64,000 bases of DNA. Source: Warburgia ugandensis (taxonomy: Eukaryota > Streptophyta > Magnoliopsida > Canellales > Canellaceae). Under the pieces are notes generated by a model. It made no database searches, was not told the origin of the DNA, and was given only the letters and a program-made list of their open reading frames with translations. Location: contig CP141132.1 in the NCBI GenBank assembly GCA_035236585.1, positions 63,027,880 to 63,091,879 on the forward strand. Reading direction: 5' to 3'. Numbering within the stretch: position 1 is the stretch's first letter; every line of letters starts with the position of its first letter. This document shows, one piece after another, positions 1 through 10,316 of the stretch. The translations under genes and the position numbers were made by a program.

Positions 1-780
1 TTTTAGTCCATAAATTTCAAGTATAAATACAACGGGAGTCTGTTTGCTCCATTTGTACTATCTGGGGAGAGATCCATTCTTTTCGAAAATGCATTCTTTA
101 CAGGAATTCTGATTAATTGGCTTTAGCATATATCTATGTGATAGTTTAAACTTGACCACTGCCCTGAGCATCATATTAGAAGTCGAATCTTTATCTGTGG
201 CCTTATCATTCTGAAACTAGCCTGGCATTGCATTTTCAATTTGATGACCCAGTTGTATCCTACTACATTCTTCCCTACGACATAGATATGACATCTTTGT
301 TTAGTGCAGTACAAAGTACTTCTGTGCTCTTTATCCACCTGTCATTGAACAGTGCTTCATTGAATGTCCAGGATTCATCTATAGACGTGACAGCCACAGG
401 ATGTTCCTGAATTGCATGACAGCCATGAGAACCTTTTGCTGAATGAGGATCATCTTGTGTTTCTGGATGTCTAAGAGACAAAAACAAGTTAGGATAGGTA
501 AGCAACATTAGAGTTATCACCTTGAGCTGGTGACATGTATCCCACTTTGTCCTTGTCACTGACAGGTTGGTTGATTGTGGCTAACTGTTCAAAAATAACT
601 TTTATTTTGAAAAAGAAATCAAACAAGGAAAGCTTTTTGTTGGTTATTTTGCAAAGCTGCAAAATCTGAATTGTCTAGAAAGAAGCTGCAAAGAGTCTTT
701 CTGCAAATTGAGAGTGCCTTTGATATTAGGACCAGAATAACACCATAGAAGAAAACATAGGGTTGACAAGTTTTTTATTT
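1..780. other. No recognisable feature
   Basis: No exon, element end or structural RNA could be recognised. Short open frames on both strands have no family resemblance. If the YebC-family gene further right begins before the window, this stretch is intron; that is inference. Confidence 0.4.
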
Positions 781-857
781 TGGATAGGCAATCTGGGATT
801 GAATTTGTGACCTCAAGATGAGTTTTTTATCTCTAAACCATTGAGCTATAGGTCCAA
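781..857 (-). repeat. tRNA-derived SINE-like sequence or tRNA relic
   Basis: Read on the - strand, this stretch begins GGACCTATAGCTCAATGG, which resembles the acceptor stem and A box of a tRNA gene. About 35 bases on it has GGTCACAAATTCAATCC, a decayed B box. The A-to-B spacing fits a pol III promoter. The 3' side runs into an A/T-rich tail. It is not an Au SINE, because its body differs from the eleven Au copies. It could be a second tRNA-derived SINE family or one decayed tRNA pseudogene; a single copy cannot separate these. Confidence 0.45.
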
Positions 858-1014
858 TCTCCTCTCATAGCATTGGTATTACATAGGATTTTTGTTCCTG
901 TCTTATTGTGACTTCTGTAGAATCTTTCTCATATTTACCTTCACTCTTCTCAACTTCGATAAATGGTTTGTCTAATCCATGGAGCTTTTGGGAGTGCATG
1001 ACGGGGAAATTTAT

Positions 1015-1156
1015 AAGGGCAGCCCCGGTGCACAAAGCTCCTGCCTATGCGGGGTCCGGGGAGGGGGCGGGCCACAATGGCCTAAAGTAGGCAGCCTTAC
1101 CTTGCATTTTTGCAAGAGGCTGATTCCACGCCTTGAACCCGTGACCTCAAGGTCAC
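1015..1156 (-). mobile_element. Au SINE, 5'-truncated
   Basis: This is an Au SINE, a tRNA-derived plant SINE copied by LINE machinery. On the + strand it starts with the family's complemented 3' end (AAGGGCAGCC...) and ends near the B box complement (CTTGAACCCGTGACCTC). A 17-bp direct repeat, ATGACGGGGAAATTTAT, flanks it at 998-1014 and 1157-1173. The element is cut at its 5' end where SINE and target share a few bases (CATGACG). It shares a diagnostic block with the copy near 1.9 kb. Confidence 0.9.
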
Positions 1157-1214
1157 ATGACGGGGAAATTTATCCGTTCCATAAATAGAAAGTTATCATG
1201 GAATTTTTAGTTGA

Positions 1215-1692
1215 AACAATCTGAGGCATAGGATGGAGAAGTAGAGGAGCTCTTAGAGAAAATGCTTATGTACAACTAGATCTGGAGAGTTGATCAGTTT
1301 TGATTGATTTTCATTTCCATAAATGCATATGCACAATGGATCATCAAAGTTGACCAGGTTTGATCAGCTTTACTTTCCACAAATATTAATTCATATTGGG
1401 AAAGTAGCAACCAGTAGATTGGAAACGTATTGACTACAATGCTTATAAATTTACTGTAGAAATCTGGGAAATAAATGAACAGTTAAAATTTTTAAAGCCA
1501 CTCTTAAGTAAAACATTTATAGGTGTGATACCTAGTCTTTTGGAGTGATTCCAAAAAAATTTCCGCTCTTGTTCCATTTCTTTGGTTTCGGTAAGCTCTA
1601 TTTTACCTTGTATTTGTACAATACTTCTACCACTGGTGTTGACTTCTGGTTGAAGTTACCTTCATATCAGTTTTCTTTTTACATTGTCCTCA
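1215..1692 (+). repeat. 5' LTR of the old chromovirus
   Basis: Long stretches match 5750-6246, for example the segment around the shared GAGTGATTCCAAAAAAAT. It ends next to the tRNA-Met primer binding site at 1699-1710. The left edge is uncertain because similarity fades there. Confidence 0.75.
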
Positions 1693-1897
1693 GGATTTTG
1701 GTAGCAGAGCAACAAAGGGCAGAAATGTTTTAACTTTTAAATGTGGTAAGCCTCTTATCAGCGCCCCACTGGAAATCTCCATTTGGGAATTGATAGTAAT
1801 GTGGATAAACGACTTGAGCATGTTTAGTGTGAAATTGTACTTGGTGAAAAAAGTGATGAGGAGCTCAATGAGGAGAGAGACTTCTAACAGATGAGCT

Positions 1898-2049
1898 AGA
1901 GGGCAGCCCTAGTGCACAAAGGTCCCACCTATGTGGGGTTCGGGGAAGGGGCGGGCCACAATGGCCTAAAGTAGGCAGCCTTACCTTGCATTTTTGCAAG
2001 AGGCCGATTCCACGCCTTGAACCTGTGACCTGAAGGTCACATGACGACA
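1898..2049 (-). mobile_element. Au SINE inside the old chromovirus
   Basis: An Au SINE lies between the primer binding site and the protease remains of the chromovirus. The flanking direct repeat is 18 bp with one mismatch (1880-1897 and 2050-2067, CTTCTAACRGATGAGCT core). It is shortened at its 5' end. It shares the variant CACAATGGCCTAAAGTAGGC with the copy at 1015, which marks both as one subgroup. Confidence 0.9.
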
Positions 2050-4459
2050 ACTTCTAACGGATGAGCTGAATAATATATATTGTTGACAGCCCCAAAGAAT
2101 ATAAAGAAGATTGGCTGCTTGCAGATATCTTCAACACTAATGTTCAGTGTGGAGATAAAGTATGGCACCTAATTATAGATGGATGGAGCACCACAAATGT
2201 GGTTTCACAAAACTCCATCAATCACCTGCATTTGACATCAGAAAAACATCCAAAATCTTGCATGGGTTGATATGACGACCATTCTGGTAACATAATGCTT
2301 AGCTTCCTTTGTTATTGATGCTTATTAGGATTCCATATGGTGTGATGTGCTTCTATGAATGTTGCAAATACATTGCTTGGTAGACCTTGGATGTATGACA
2401 GGGATGTATATCACTGCAGGAAGGCAAACACTTACCATTTTCAGTTTAATGGTAACTGTGTTTTATTGAATCTGATGAACATTAAGGAACTCAAGAGGGC
2501 TAGCAGAGACAGCGCTAAGCCAGCTGAAGCAAACAAATCCCTGCATTTGCTTTCTAAGAGGCAATTTGAGGCTGATAATAAGGAGATAGGATTGATTTTT
2601 GTGTTGATGACTAAAGAAGTGAAGTAATTGAGATGAGACAACAACTAGATGTGCCTCTAGAAGTCAATGAGCTATTGTCTAATTTTACTGATGTTATTCT
2701 TGAAGGGTTACCCAATGAGCTATGCGTGATGTGCAGCACGCAATACCCTTGGTACCAGGGTCTTCCCTTCCCAATCTACCTGCATATGCATGAATCCAGC
2801 TGAACTTGCAGAACTAAAGCATCAAGTTGATGAGCTCTTGCAGAAGGGATTCATCAAAGAGAGCCTTAGTCTGTGTGCTGTGCCCGCCTTGTTGACACCC
2901 AAGAAAGCTGGCTCATGGAGGATGTGCATGGACTGTTGTCCAATCAATGAGATTGCTGCTAAAAACCGATTTCCCATTGCCAGATTGGATGGCATGTTGG
3001 ATATGATGTCTGGATCATCAATATTCACCAAGATTAGCAAGTATCATCAAATATGAGTCCAACCTGTAGATGAATGGAAGATTGCCTTCCAAAAGAAGGA
3101 TAGATAATATGAGTGGATGGTGCTGCCTTTTGGTCTTACCCCCCTAGTACATTTATGCCGGTCATGACACACATATTCCACCCCTTTATTGGTCACTTCC
3201 TTGTAGTGTATTTTGATGACACTTAATTATAGCAAGACCAAGGAAGACCATCTTTTTCACGTACAGCAAATCATGAGGGTTCTTCATCAAGAGAAGCTTT
3301 ATGTCAACTTGAAAAGGTGTTCTTTCATGAGCCCAAATGTTGTATTTCTTGATTTTATTGTCTCGTTTTGTGGTCTAGAAGCAGATCCAGATAAAGTTAA
3401 GGCCATACCTGACTGACCTATTCCAAATAATATCCACGAAGTGTGGAGTTTTGATGGACTGGCCACCTTATATCGAAGGTTCATTAGAAATTTCAGTAGC
3501 ATTATAGCTCCTAGTACTAACTGCATGAAGAGGGGCGAGTTTTCTTGGTCTTGAGCAACAACCAAGGTGTTTGAAGAAATTAAGATGTGAATGACAGAAA
3601 CCCCAGTTTTACAACTTCCAGACTTAAGGTTTTTGAAGTTGCTTGTGATGCTTCCATGTGAGTATTGGAGGCGTGCTTACTCAAGATGACCATTCTATTG
3701 CTTACTTTAGTGAGAACCTCAATGAAGCAAAGCATTGTTATTCTACCTATGACATGTTCAGTGGTAAAAACATTTCGCTTTTGGCGATATTACCTTCTCC
3801 ATCATGAGTTTCTACTATATTCAGATCACCAAGCACTCAGATGTTTGCAGTAACAAAATAAGTTCAATCGTAGGCACACTAAGTGGAGTAATTTCTTGCA
3901 GGAGTAACTATTGTTCTCAAACACGTGAAAGGTAGTCAAAACTGGGCATTAGATGCATTGAACCGGAAAGTATTATCTTCTTCATTCTATGTCTATCAGG
4001 ATCAGTCTTTGAGAAGCTCTAAAATGATTACAATAAGTGATCATAATTTTGGGGCTATCTACGCAACCTTGAAAACTGAGCAGCAAGTTGAGCATCCTAA
4101 ATTTTCTATAAATGATGGTTATCATTTTAAGGATACTGCATTGTGTCTGTCTAGCACTTCATTGAGGGAACAACGGATATGCGAGCTGCATGCAGGTGGA
4201 TCTTCTGGTCATTTTGGGAGAGACAAAACAGTAACTATGATGGAAGATAGATACTACTGCCATCACTAAAGAAAGACATCACAAAATTAGTACAGCAACG
4301 TCGCATTTGTTAGTAGTGGATAGATTCTTGAGATGGCTCACTTTCTACCTTTTAGCAAGACAACGGATGCAGTCCACATTGCTTAAATTTTCTTCAAAGA
4401 GGTAGCGCGCCTTCATGGTCTTCCAAAAACGGTATTGCCGATTGCGACTTGAAATTTAT

Positions 4460-4640
4460 AAATAAAAAAGGGCAGCCTTGGTGTACAAAGCTCCCTCGTA
4501 TTCGGGGTCCGGGGAAGGGGCAGACCACAGGGTCAATAGTATGCAGCCTTACATTGCATTTGCAAGAGGGTGTTTCCACGCCTTGAACCCATGACCTCAA
4601 GGTCACACGACGAAAACTCACTGTGGCGCCAAGGCTCCCC
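4460..4640 (-). mobile_element. Au SINE, full length, inside chromovirus integrase
   Basis: This is a full-length Au SINE of about 180 bp, including the GGGGAGCCTTGGCGC start (complement seen at 4625-4640) and the terminal A-run complement. An 18-bp duplication with one mismatch flanks it at 4442-4459 and 4641-4658 (TTGCRACTTGAAATTTAT). It sits within the integrase-coding remains of the chromovirus, so it landed after that element. Confidence 0.93.
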
Positions 4641-5749
4641 TTGCAACTTGAAATTTATGAGTTTTGAAAAACTTTATGGAAAATGCTGTATATCAAACTG
4701 CAGTATTCTAGCTCATTCCATCTTCAAAGTAATGGTTAAACTGAACAGAAGTTTGGTAATTTCCTAAGATGCTTGGTGGGTGATCATGTTATGAGCTGGG
4801 ATCAGATCTTACCTATGGCTGAATTTCATACAACAGTTCAGTCAATCGTTCTAAAGGAAATAGCCCATTTGACATTGTTCTTGGAGTACAGCCAAGAAAG
4901 CCAACTGATTTGGTGCCATTACCCCTGAAGCTGGACTGAGTATTGAAGAAAAAAGTTTTGTTACACACATGAGAGAGATACACGCTGAAGAAAGAGGAAA
5001 ATAGCCTTGAGCAATGAATCATACAAGGATAGAGCTGACTTACATTGCAGGTTTGCTAAGTTTCGAGAAGGTGGCATGGTGATGGTTTGCATCAGACTAG
5101 AATGCTCCCCAAAGCATACGTTCAAGAAACTACACTCTAGGAGTGCTGGTCCATACAAAGTCTTGAAGAAGACTAATTGTAATGCCTATGTTCTGGAGCT
5201 TCCAGATGATATGCGTATCAGTCCCATTTTTAATTTGGAAGACTTAACTGTTTTGCATTGCCCTGATATTTCAGCAAATGATGAACTGGTTGCTTGCTTA
5301 CCACCAGTCCCTAAGCTTAAAGAAGACACAGAACATGTCTTTGAAGATCAGTTCATATCTGCTAGAAATGGTGGTTATCAGAAATATCTTGTTAAATGTA
5401 GAGGAAGACCATTATCTGATTTTGCATGGATCACTGCCAAAAAGTTCCAGCATATTAATCCGGACCTATATGATCACCATCATTCCTTTTACTCGATGGA
5501 GTGGAGTCTTTTTAAGGGCGGAAGAGATGATAGGGATCAAATTAAAACATACATCAGAGAACACAGGAAGGGAGAGAATAGTGAGGCCCAAGCATTGATT
5601 TGTTGGATCCATGACAATGATGAAGGCTCCACACGGACCCTTCATGAAGTTACTGATAAAGGAATAATGATCCAGAATTTGGCTCAAGGCGACATGACTA
5701 AAAGCCCTTTAGAGTAGGCTTACTTCAACAAGCCTACTCCAGAAGATAG

Positions 5750-6246
5750 TTGACTAAATCACATATATCTCCACCAAGTTTTATGCAATCAGTTGAGCAG
5801 TTGATTATTTTTAAGTGCTTATGCAGCTGCATCTCAAGAGTTGACCAGCCTTGATTGAATTTCATTTCCATGAATGCATATGCACAGTGGATAACCAAAG
5901 TTGACCTGCTTTGATCACCTTTAGTTACCACAACTATTTATGCATATTAGGAAGGTAGCAACCAATAGATTGGAAAAGTATTGACTAAAAGCATATAAAT
6001 GTACTGTAGACATCTGGGAAATCAATGAAGAGTTAGAAATTTTAAAGCCATTGTAAGTAAAACAATATGGGTTTAATGCCTATTCTTTTGGAGTGATTCC
6101 AAAAAAATCTCTGCTCTTGTTCCATTTCTTGTGGTTTTGGCGAGTGCAATTCTACTTTGTTTTTCTACAGTGCTTTAACCACTTGGGTTGAATTTTGGAT
6201 CGAAGTTACTTTCAAGTTAGTTCTCTTTTTACCTTTTCCTGCATCA
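5750..6246 (+). repeat. 3' LTR of the old chromovirus
   Basis: It matches 1215-1692 with many substitutions and small indels. It follows the chromodomain-like end of the polyprotein and ends near 6246 (TCCTGCATCA). The left edge is approximate. Confidence 0.75.
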
Positions 6247-7736
6247 AGTAGATGACTAACACATTGGGGAAGGAAATATAGGTAGATGAGAAAGAAATTA
6301 TGGTCCGGAGAGGTAGAAGGCTTATGAAAAGAAAGACAAAGGAAGAGATGTATGTAAATACCTTAGAGTAAGAAGGATTGCTTTTTGATTATGATAACCT
6401 TACCATGTAGGCAATGGGATCTTTGTACTATATCTATTAGAGAGGATGAGGATTTTTCTAGTGGAATAGAGTAACATGTATCCTCACTCAATCAAAGAAA
6501 TGATGTATATAGTAGTCATATGTATTTATATACATTAGGTGAAATGAAGTGGAAAAGTACTGTTACAGGAAAATTGCTATCTCTAACATTTTCTACATTT
6601 ATCATGGATTGGAGAAGATTTTGCAGCTATTTAGAGAAGCTTCTAATTTGTCTACTGGATTAGTTTTAGTCCACTGATAGAAATAAGTTGGTTGCAATTT
6701 CTTAGAAATTTTTTTTTGCACAACTTAGGTTTGCGTTTGCATGAATTCTGTGCAAAGAACTTTCTTTTAATAGAAGTATTGACTGTTGGATGCTATTCAA
6801 CTCATGATTTCTCCTGTTTTCTTTTCCTCTTGAACTTGAAAACACTGAAAACCTAACATGGTATCAGCATTTCTGATCCTGTTTATGATATTTCTGGCGT
6901 ATCCTACTTTTTCTTCTCTTTCTTCCTTCTTGTTCTCCATCAAGGTTGCCACAGGTTGAAGTTTTGGTGCTTCCAATCTCCTTAAACCTCAATATATTGC
7001 TTAACATAGAAGTTTTCACCTACTACAAAATCCAGTCCCCTTTGTGATTTCCTTTCTAATTTTACTGGTCACTCTTTCATTTAGATGATAACAAAGCTTT
7101 GACCCATTGGAATTTGCTAGAAGAGGTGTTTATGGAGGAGCCACTTGTTTGGTTTGAAAAGTTAAGCTCTGATGGCTTATGGATGAAGGGAGATGAAGCA
7201 GATCATCCAAACTTTGATGTTGTAGAAGTGCACAGATTGTGGTTTTGGTTGTACATATTGATGGTTTCTGTTGGCTGGAGATTATTCTTTTGATATTCAG
7301 AACTTAAGAGAACTATCTTCTTTTGCTAGGTCTTGACTAGAGTTTGGGGCCATCCTCTCTTCTTCTTAGGGATTGATGTTACAACATCGAAGCAAGGTAT
7401 CAATTTGTTTGACAGGAAGTTTGTAGTCTGTTGTGTCAGAGAAACATGGTTGCACAGTTACAAATTTCATCGTTACAGAAAGCCATAGCATTGCATGTCA
7501 ATGCTGGAGAGCCGACTGAATATCTAGGTTAGTCCATTTATTTATTTACTTGAAGTGAAGGTTAGACAATTTATGTGTATACTTCCTGACTGCCAGATCA
7601 GAAACCTGTTCATAGTTTAATGCGTCTCAAGCACATCCTAGGCTTACAAATTTTCTAGTATTCTAGTGGACACATGTTGAAGGGCACTTGGATGTGCATG
7701 GTGCTGGTTCATGTTAGGCTGGTGATATATTGCACA

Positions 7737-8636
7737 CTATGTAGTTAGAGGTGCAAGGGGTGTGCCTGGAACCTGGAGGGCCGAGGTGCGCCTAGGCGCA
7801 CTCCTGAGTCACGAGTTGCAAAAATAAATCTTAAGAATTATAAAAATTCAAAAAATCTAAAAAAAGTAAGAAAAACATAGAAACATAATTCTATGATGAA
7901 ATATTACTCAAACATGCTAATTTCTATGAATGGAAACTATATAAAAGGGTAGCCCCAATGCATGAAGCTCTTGCATATGCGGAGTCTAGGGAAGGGGCAG
8001 ACCACAAGGGTCAATAGCACGCAGCCTTACCTTGTATTTTGCAAGAGGCTATTTCCAGAATAGAAGTAATATACGTGAATGAAATTCTGTTTCAAGGAAT
8101 AAATGTAAAAAACAAAAGTTATTTCAAAATTCTGTAACTGTTATTTAAAATATGAAAAAATTGAAAAAAAACTAAAAAGAAGTTAAATCTATAGCAAACA
8201 AACAAGAAAATCAAATGGAATATTTGTTTCTACCTATAGAATGAGAAACCATCAAGATTTATAAAAAAAAGTAAACCAAAAATGAAAAAAATAAAAAAAT
8301 GGTACTGATTTCTACGTTTTTTTATAGAAAAATAGGGTTTTAGGGGGAAGATTCATGAATTCATACCTTTTCTACCTTTAGATCTATAAAATCTTTGAAG
8401 AGGAATGGTCGTTTCCACTGTAGAAGCTCTCAAGAGGAGAAAATATGGTTGGAAGATGAAAAAATGAAAAAAATTGAAGTTTGGGGTTTTAACAATTCAT
8501 CACCTGCGTCTAGGAGTCAGAGGTGTGCCTGAACATAGGCTTTAGGCGCACCCCAAGCGTGCGCCTAGGCTCTGGTGCCTGAAACCCCTGTGACTTTACA
8601 AAATTCAGGCGCTTAGATGGGTCTCTAACTACATAA
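7737..8636. mobile_element. Non-autonomous hAT-like DNA transposon, 900 bp
   Basis: The ends are inverted repeats of 14 bp with one mismatch: CTATGTAGTTAGAG at 7737-7750 and CTCTAACTACATAA at 8623-8636. An 8-bp target duplication, ATTGCACA, flanks it at 7729-7736 and 8637-8644. Just inside both ends lie GC-rich segments (GCGCCTAGGCGCAC-like and GCGTGCGCCTAGGC-like) that are partly complementary. The middle is A/T-rich and non-coding. An 8-bp duplication suggests the hAT superfamily; a Mutator-type element with 9 bp cannot be fully excluded. It sits between the RT and RNase H remains of the copia element. Confidence 0.75.
7943..8056 (-). mobile_element. Au SINE, 5'-truncated, inside the DNA transposon
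   Basis: The sequence from AAAAGGGTAGCCCC to GCAAGAGGCTATTTCC matches the 3' two thirds of the Au SINE. The B-box half is missing. No clear target duplication was seen. It lies inside the 900-bp DNA transposon, the third level of nesting. Confidence 0.85.
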
Positions 8637-9080
8637 ATTGCACATTCATTCGAGACGATTCTTTCAAGTGGGAAAGCAAGAAGCAACATCTAATATAAGA
8701 TCAAGTGCAAAAGCTGTTTATAAAGCCATTGGACTATACCTCTTATGGGTTGATTTGCCTATATTTGTTTTGGAAGAACTGCCTTAAGGGCAATGCTACT
8801 TAGATGTTATAATATGATGACTGAGCTGCCACAAATATTACAAATACGCCAGTGTTTAGTGAAGGACTGAACTTATCAAGATTGATTGTTACTTTTGTAA
8901 AGATAAGAAGTTATTAACAAGGAAGTATCTATGTAGTTTTTTCAGTCACAGAATCACTTGGCAAGGCATTTACTAAGACTTAAACTCTAGTGGATCAGCC
9001 TTTATTTCCTCCAAGATGGGAATTCATATCATTCACAAATGCAGCTTAGTGGCAGATGTCAAAAACTTAAAATTAAAGAT

Positions 9081-9787
9081 GTTAGAATACATTTTATTTA
9101 TGTCTGGGCACCTATTTAAAATTGTTATATTAGGAATAGCTGCATGACCTAAGTTACGCACTTGTTGTCGTCTTTCTTTTTTTTATTCTTTTTTCTTTTC
9201 CTTTCCCTCTTTGGAAACAAGACAGTCATTGTAATCTTGTGGAAAAGAACCTTTATGTAACAGAAGCCATGAGGTGCAGTTGACCCAGCATACTTAATTT
9301 ATATCTTTTCTTTCTTTCTTTCTTGTATTTCATATTTTTCTTCAACGTGAGAACCAAATCTATTGAGAGGAAAATGAGATTATGAGTTTGGTTAAAAAGG
9401 TTGAAAGAGGATGAGATGGGATGAGGCAAGGAAAATGATTGACTGGAGAGGAAAGGAAGACCTGTTGCTCCACAAGGAATATTTGAGTAGCAGGCTTTGG
9501 ACAAAGATGCAAGTATTAGGTAAGTAGAAAAGGAAAGAAAGAAGATGGGAAGGAAGTTGATTTGATTTAGTCTTTTGACATCAAACTCCTGCCCTGATAA
9601 TGCATGAAAATTGTCTGAATCTTAGAGGTAGCTCCAGGAAGAAATTTCATGAGGTTTATCATCTTGTTATAACTTAAAAAATTAGCTAGCTGTGCACATA
9701 TAAAAGAGAGCAAATATGACTGTAAAACTAATATACATATATGCATACATATTATGTGCCAGGGAGAAAAAGGAGTAGGAGGAGGGT
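9081..9787. other. No recognisable feature
   Basis: This holds T-rich runs, a purine-rich block around 9360-9560 and no recognisable coding or element sequence. It may contain the 3' LTR of the copia element on its left, but I could not show this. Confidence 0.35.
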
Positions 9788-10074
9788 CTTGTGTCAGGCG
9801 CCAGCCAGCAAGGGAGAAGTTGAAGATGATTTTGTTATTTCTTTCTTACAAATGAATATGCATTTGTATATTAGTTTGTGAGGAAGAAATGAAAATCATC
9901 TCCAGCTTCTTAAAATATGACAACCCTTGTGTCAAGTAGCCAGGCGGCAAGGGTGAAGCTGAAGATGGTTTTGTTATTTTTTTTTTTTTGCTTATAAATG
10001 AATATGCATTTGTATATTAGTTTGTAAGGAAGAAATGAAAATCATCTTCAGCTTTTTAAGACTACGGCAACCCC
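9788..10074 (+). repeat. Two tandem hairpin units at the RTE 5' end
   Basis: Two units lie head to tail at 9788-9925 and 9926-10074. Each starts CTTGTGTCA. In each, GAAGCTGAAGATG...TTTTGTTATTTCTT is mirrored by AAGAAATGAAAATCATCTTCAGCTT, and the centre (CTTACAAATGAATATGCATT...) is itself near-palindromic, so each unit can fold into a stem of about 50 bp per arm. The second unit has a longer T-run. A third copy at 16823-16955 is joined to an RTE 3' end. I infer they are RTE 5' UTR monomers; a palindromic MITE captured by the LINE is the alternative. Confidence 0.75.
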
Positions 10075-10110
10075 AACTATGACATTAATCGAAAAAAGAC
10101 ATTCCCTTAA

Positions 10111-10316
10111 GCTAGGGTGTTTCCCATAAGCGACGCGCTGCATCGGATCTCGGGTGCTGTGAAAAATAGGCAAGGGTTGCTAGGGCATTCTCCTAGAAGT
10201 GACGTGCTACATCGAATCTTGGGTGTAGTGAAAAATGGGTAAGGGCTGCTAGAGCGTCCCCTTGGAAGCGAAGCGCTGTATCAGAACCCAAGTGCAGTGA
10301 AAAGTGGACATGGGTT
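10111..10316 (+). repeat. Three tandem ~69-bp repeats in the RTE 5' UTR
   Basis: Three diverged units start at 10111, 10179 and 10248. Each has GCTAG(A/G)G, then AAGYGA...GCGCT or GTGCT, CATCG or TATCAG, GGGTGC-like and GTGAAAA. They lie between the hairpin units and the endonuclease start, so they belong to the LINE 5' UTR. They could carry repeated promoter elements, as monomers do in other LINEs; that is inference. Confidence 0.8.

Larger units (their letters stand above)
1215..6246 (+). mobile_element. Old Ty3/gypsy chromovirus, broken, with two nested SINEs
   Basis: This is a fossil LTR retrotransposon. Parts in order: 5' LTR (about 1215-1692), a primer binding site matching initiator tRNA-Met at 1699-1710, protease remains (about 2110-2440), reverse transcriptase (about 2790-3450), RNase H (about 3560-3900), integrase (about 4150-5230), a C-terminal chromodomain-like segment (about 5330-5500) and the 3' LTR (about 5750-6246). 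The space between the primer site and protease is too short for a normal gag. The chromodomain places it in the chromoviruses. The LTRs differ at roughly one base in six over about 200 bases compared by eye, so it is old. It is broken in many places. Outer edges are approximate and no target duplication was found. Confidence 0.85.
6859..9080 (+). mobile_element. Ty1/copia element remains, broken
   Basis: A primer binding site like TGGTATCAGCAT at 6859-6870 opens this fossil. Reverse transcriptase similarity follows at about 7095-7660; the peptides include a degraded version of the copia L-Y-V-D-D region and of FLGIDV. RNase H similarity runs at about 8645-9070 (SWKSKK-like start, later an A-K-A-F-T-K-like end). 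The two parts are split by the DNA transposon at 7737-8636. Gag and integrase were not recognised. A TGTTAGAA start at 9080 could open a 3' LTR, but I could not match it to an upstream LTR. It is heavily broken and old. Confidence 0.7.

Noticed and set aside
275-559. Open frame of 94 codons on the - strand
   Set aside because: Composition is not protein-like, there is no homology, and it lies in A/T-rich non-coding sequence.
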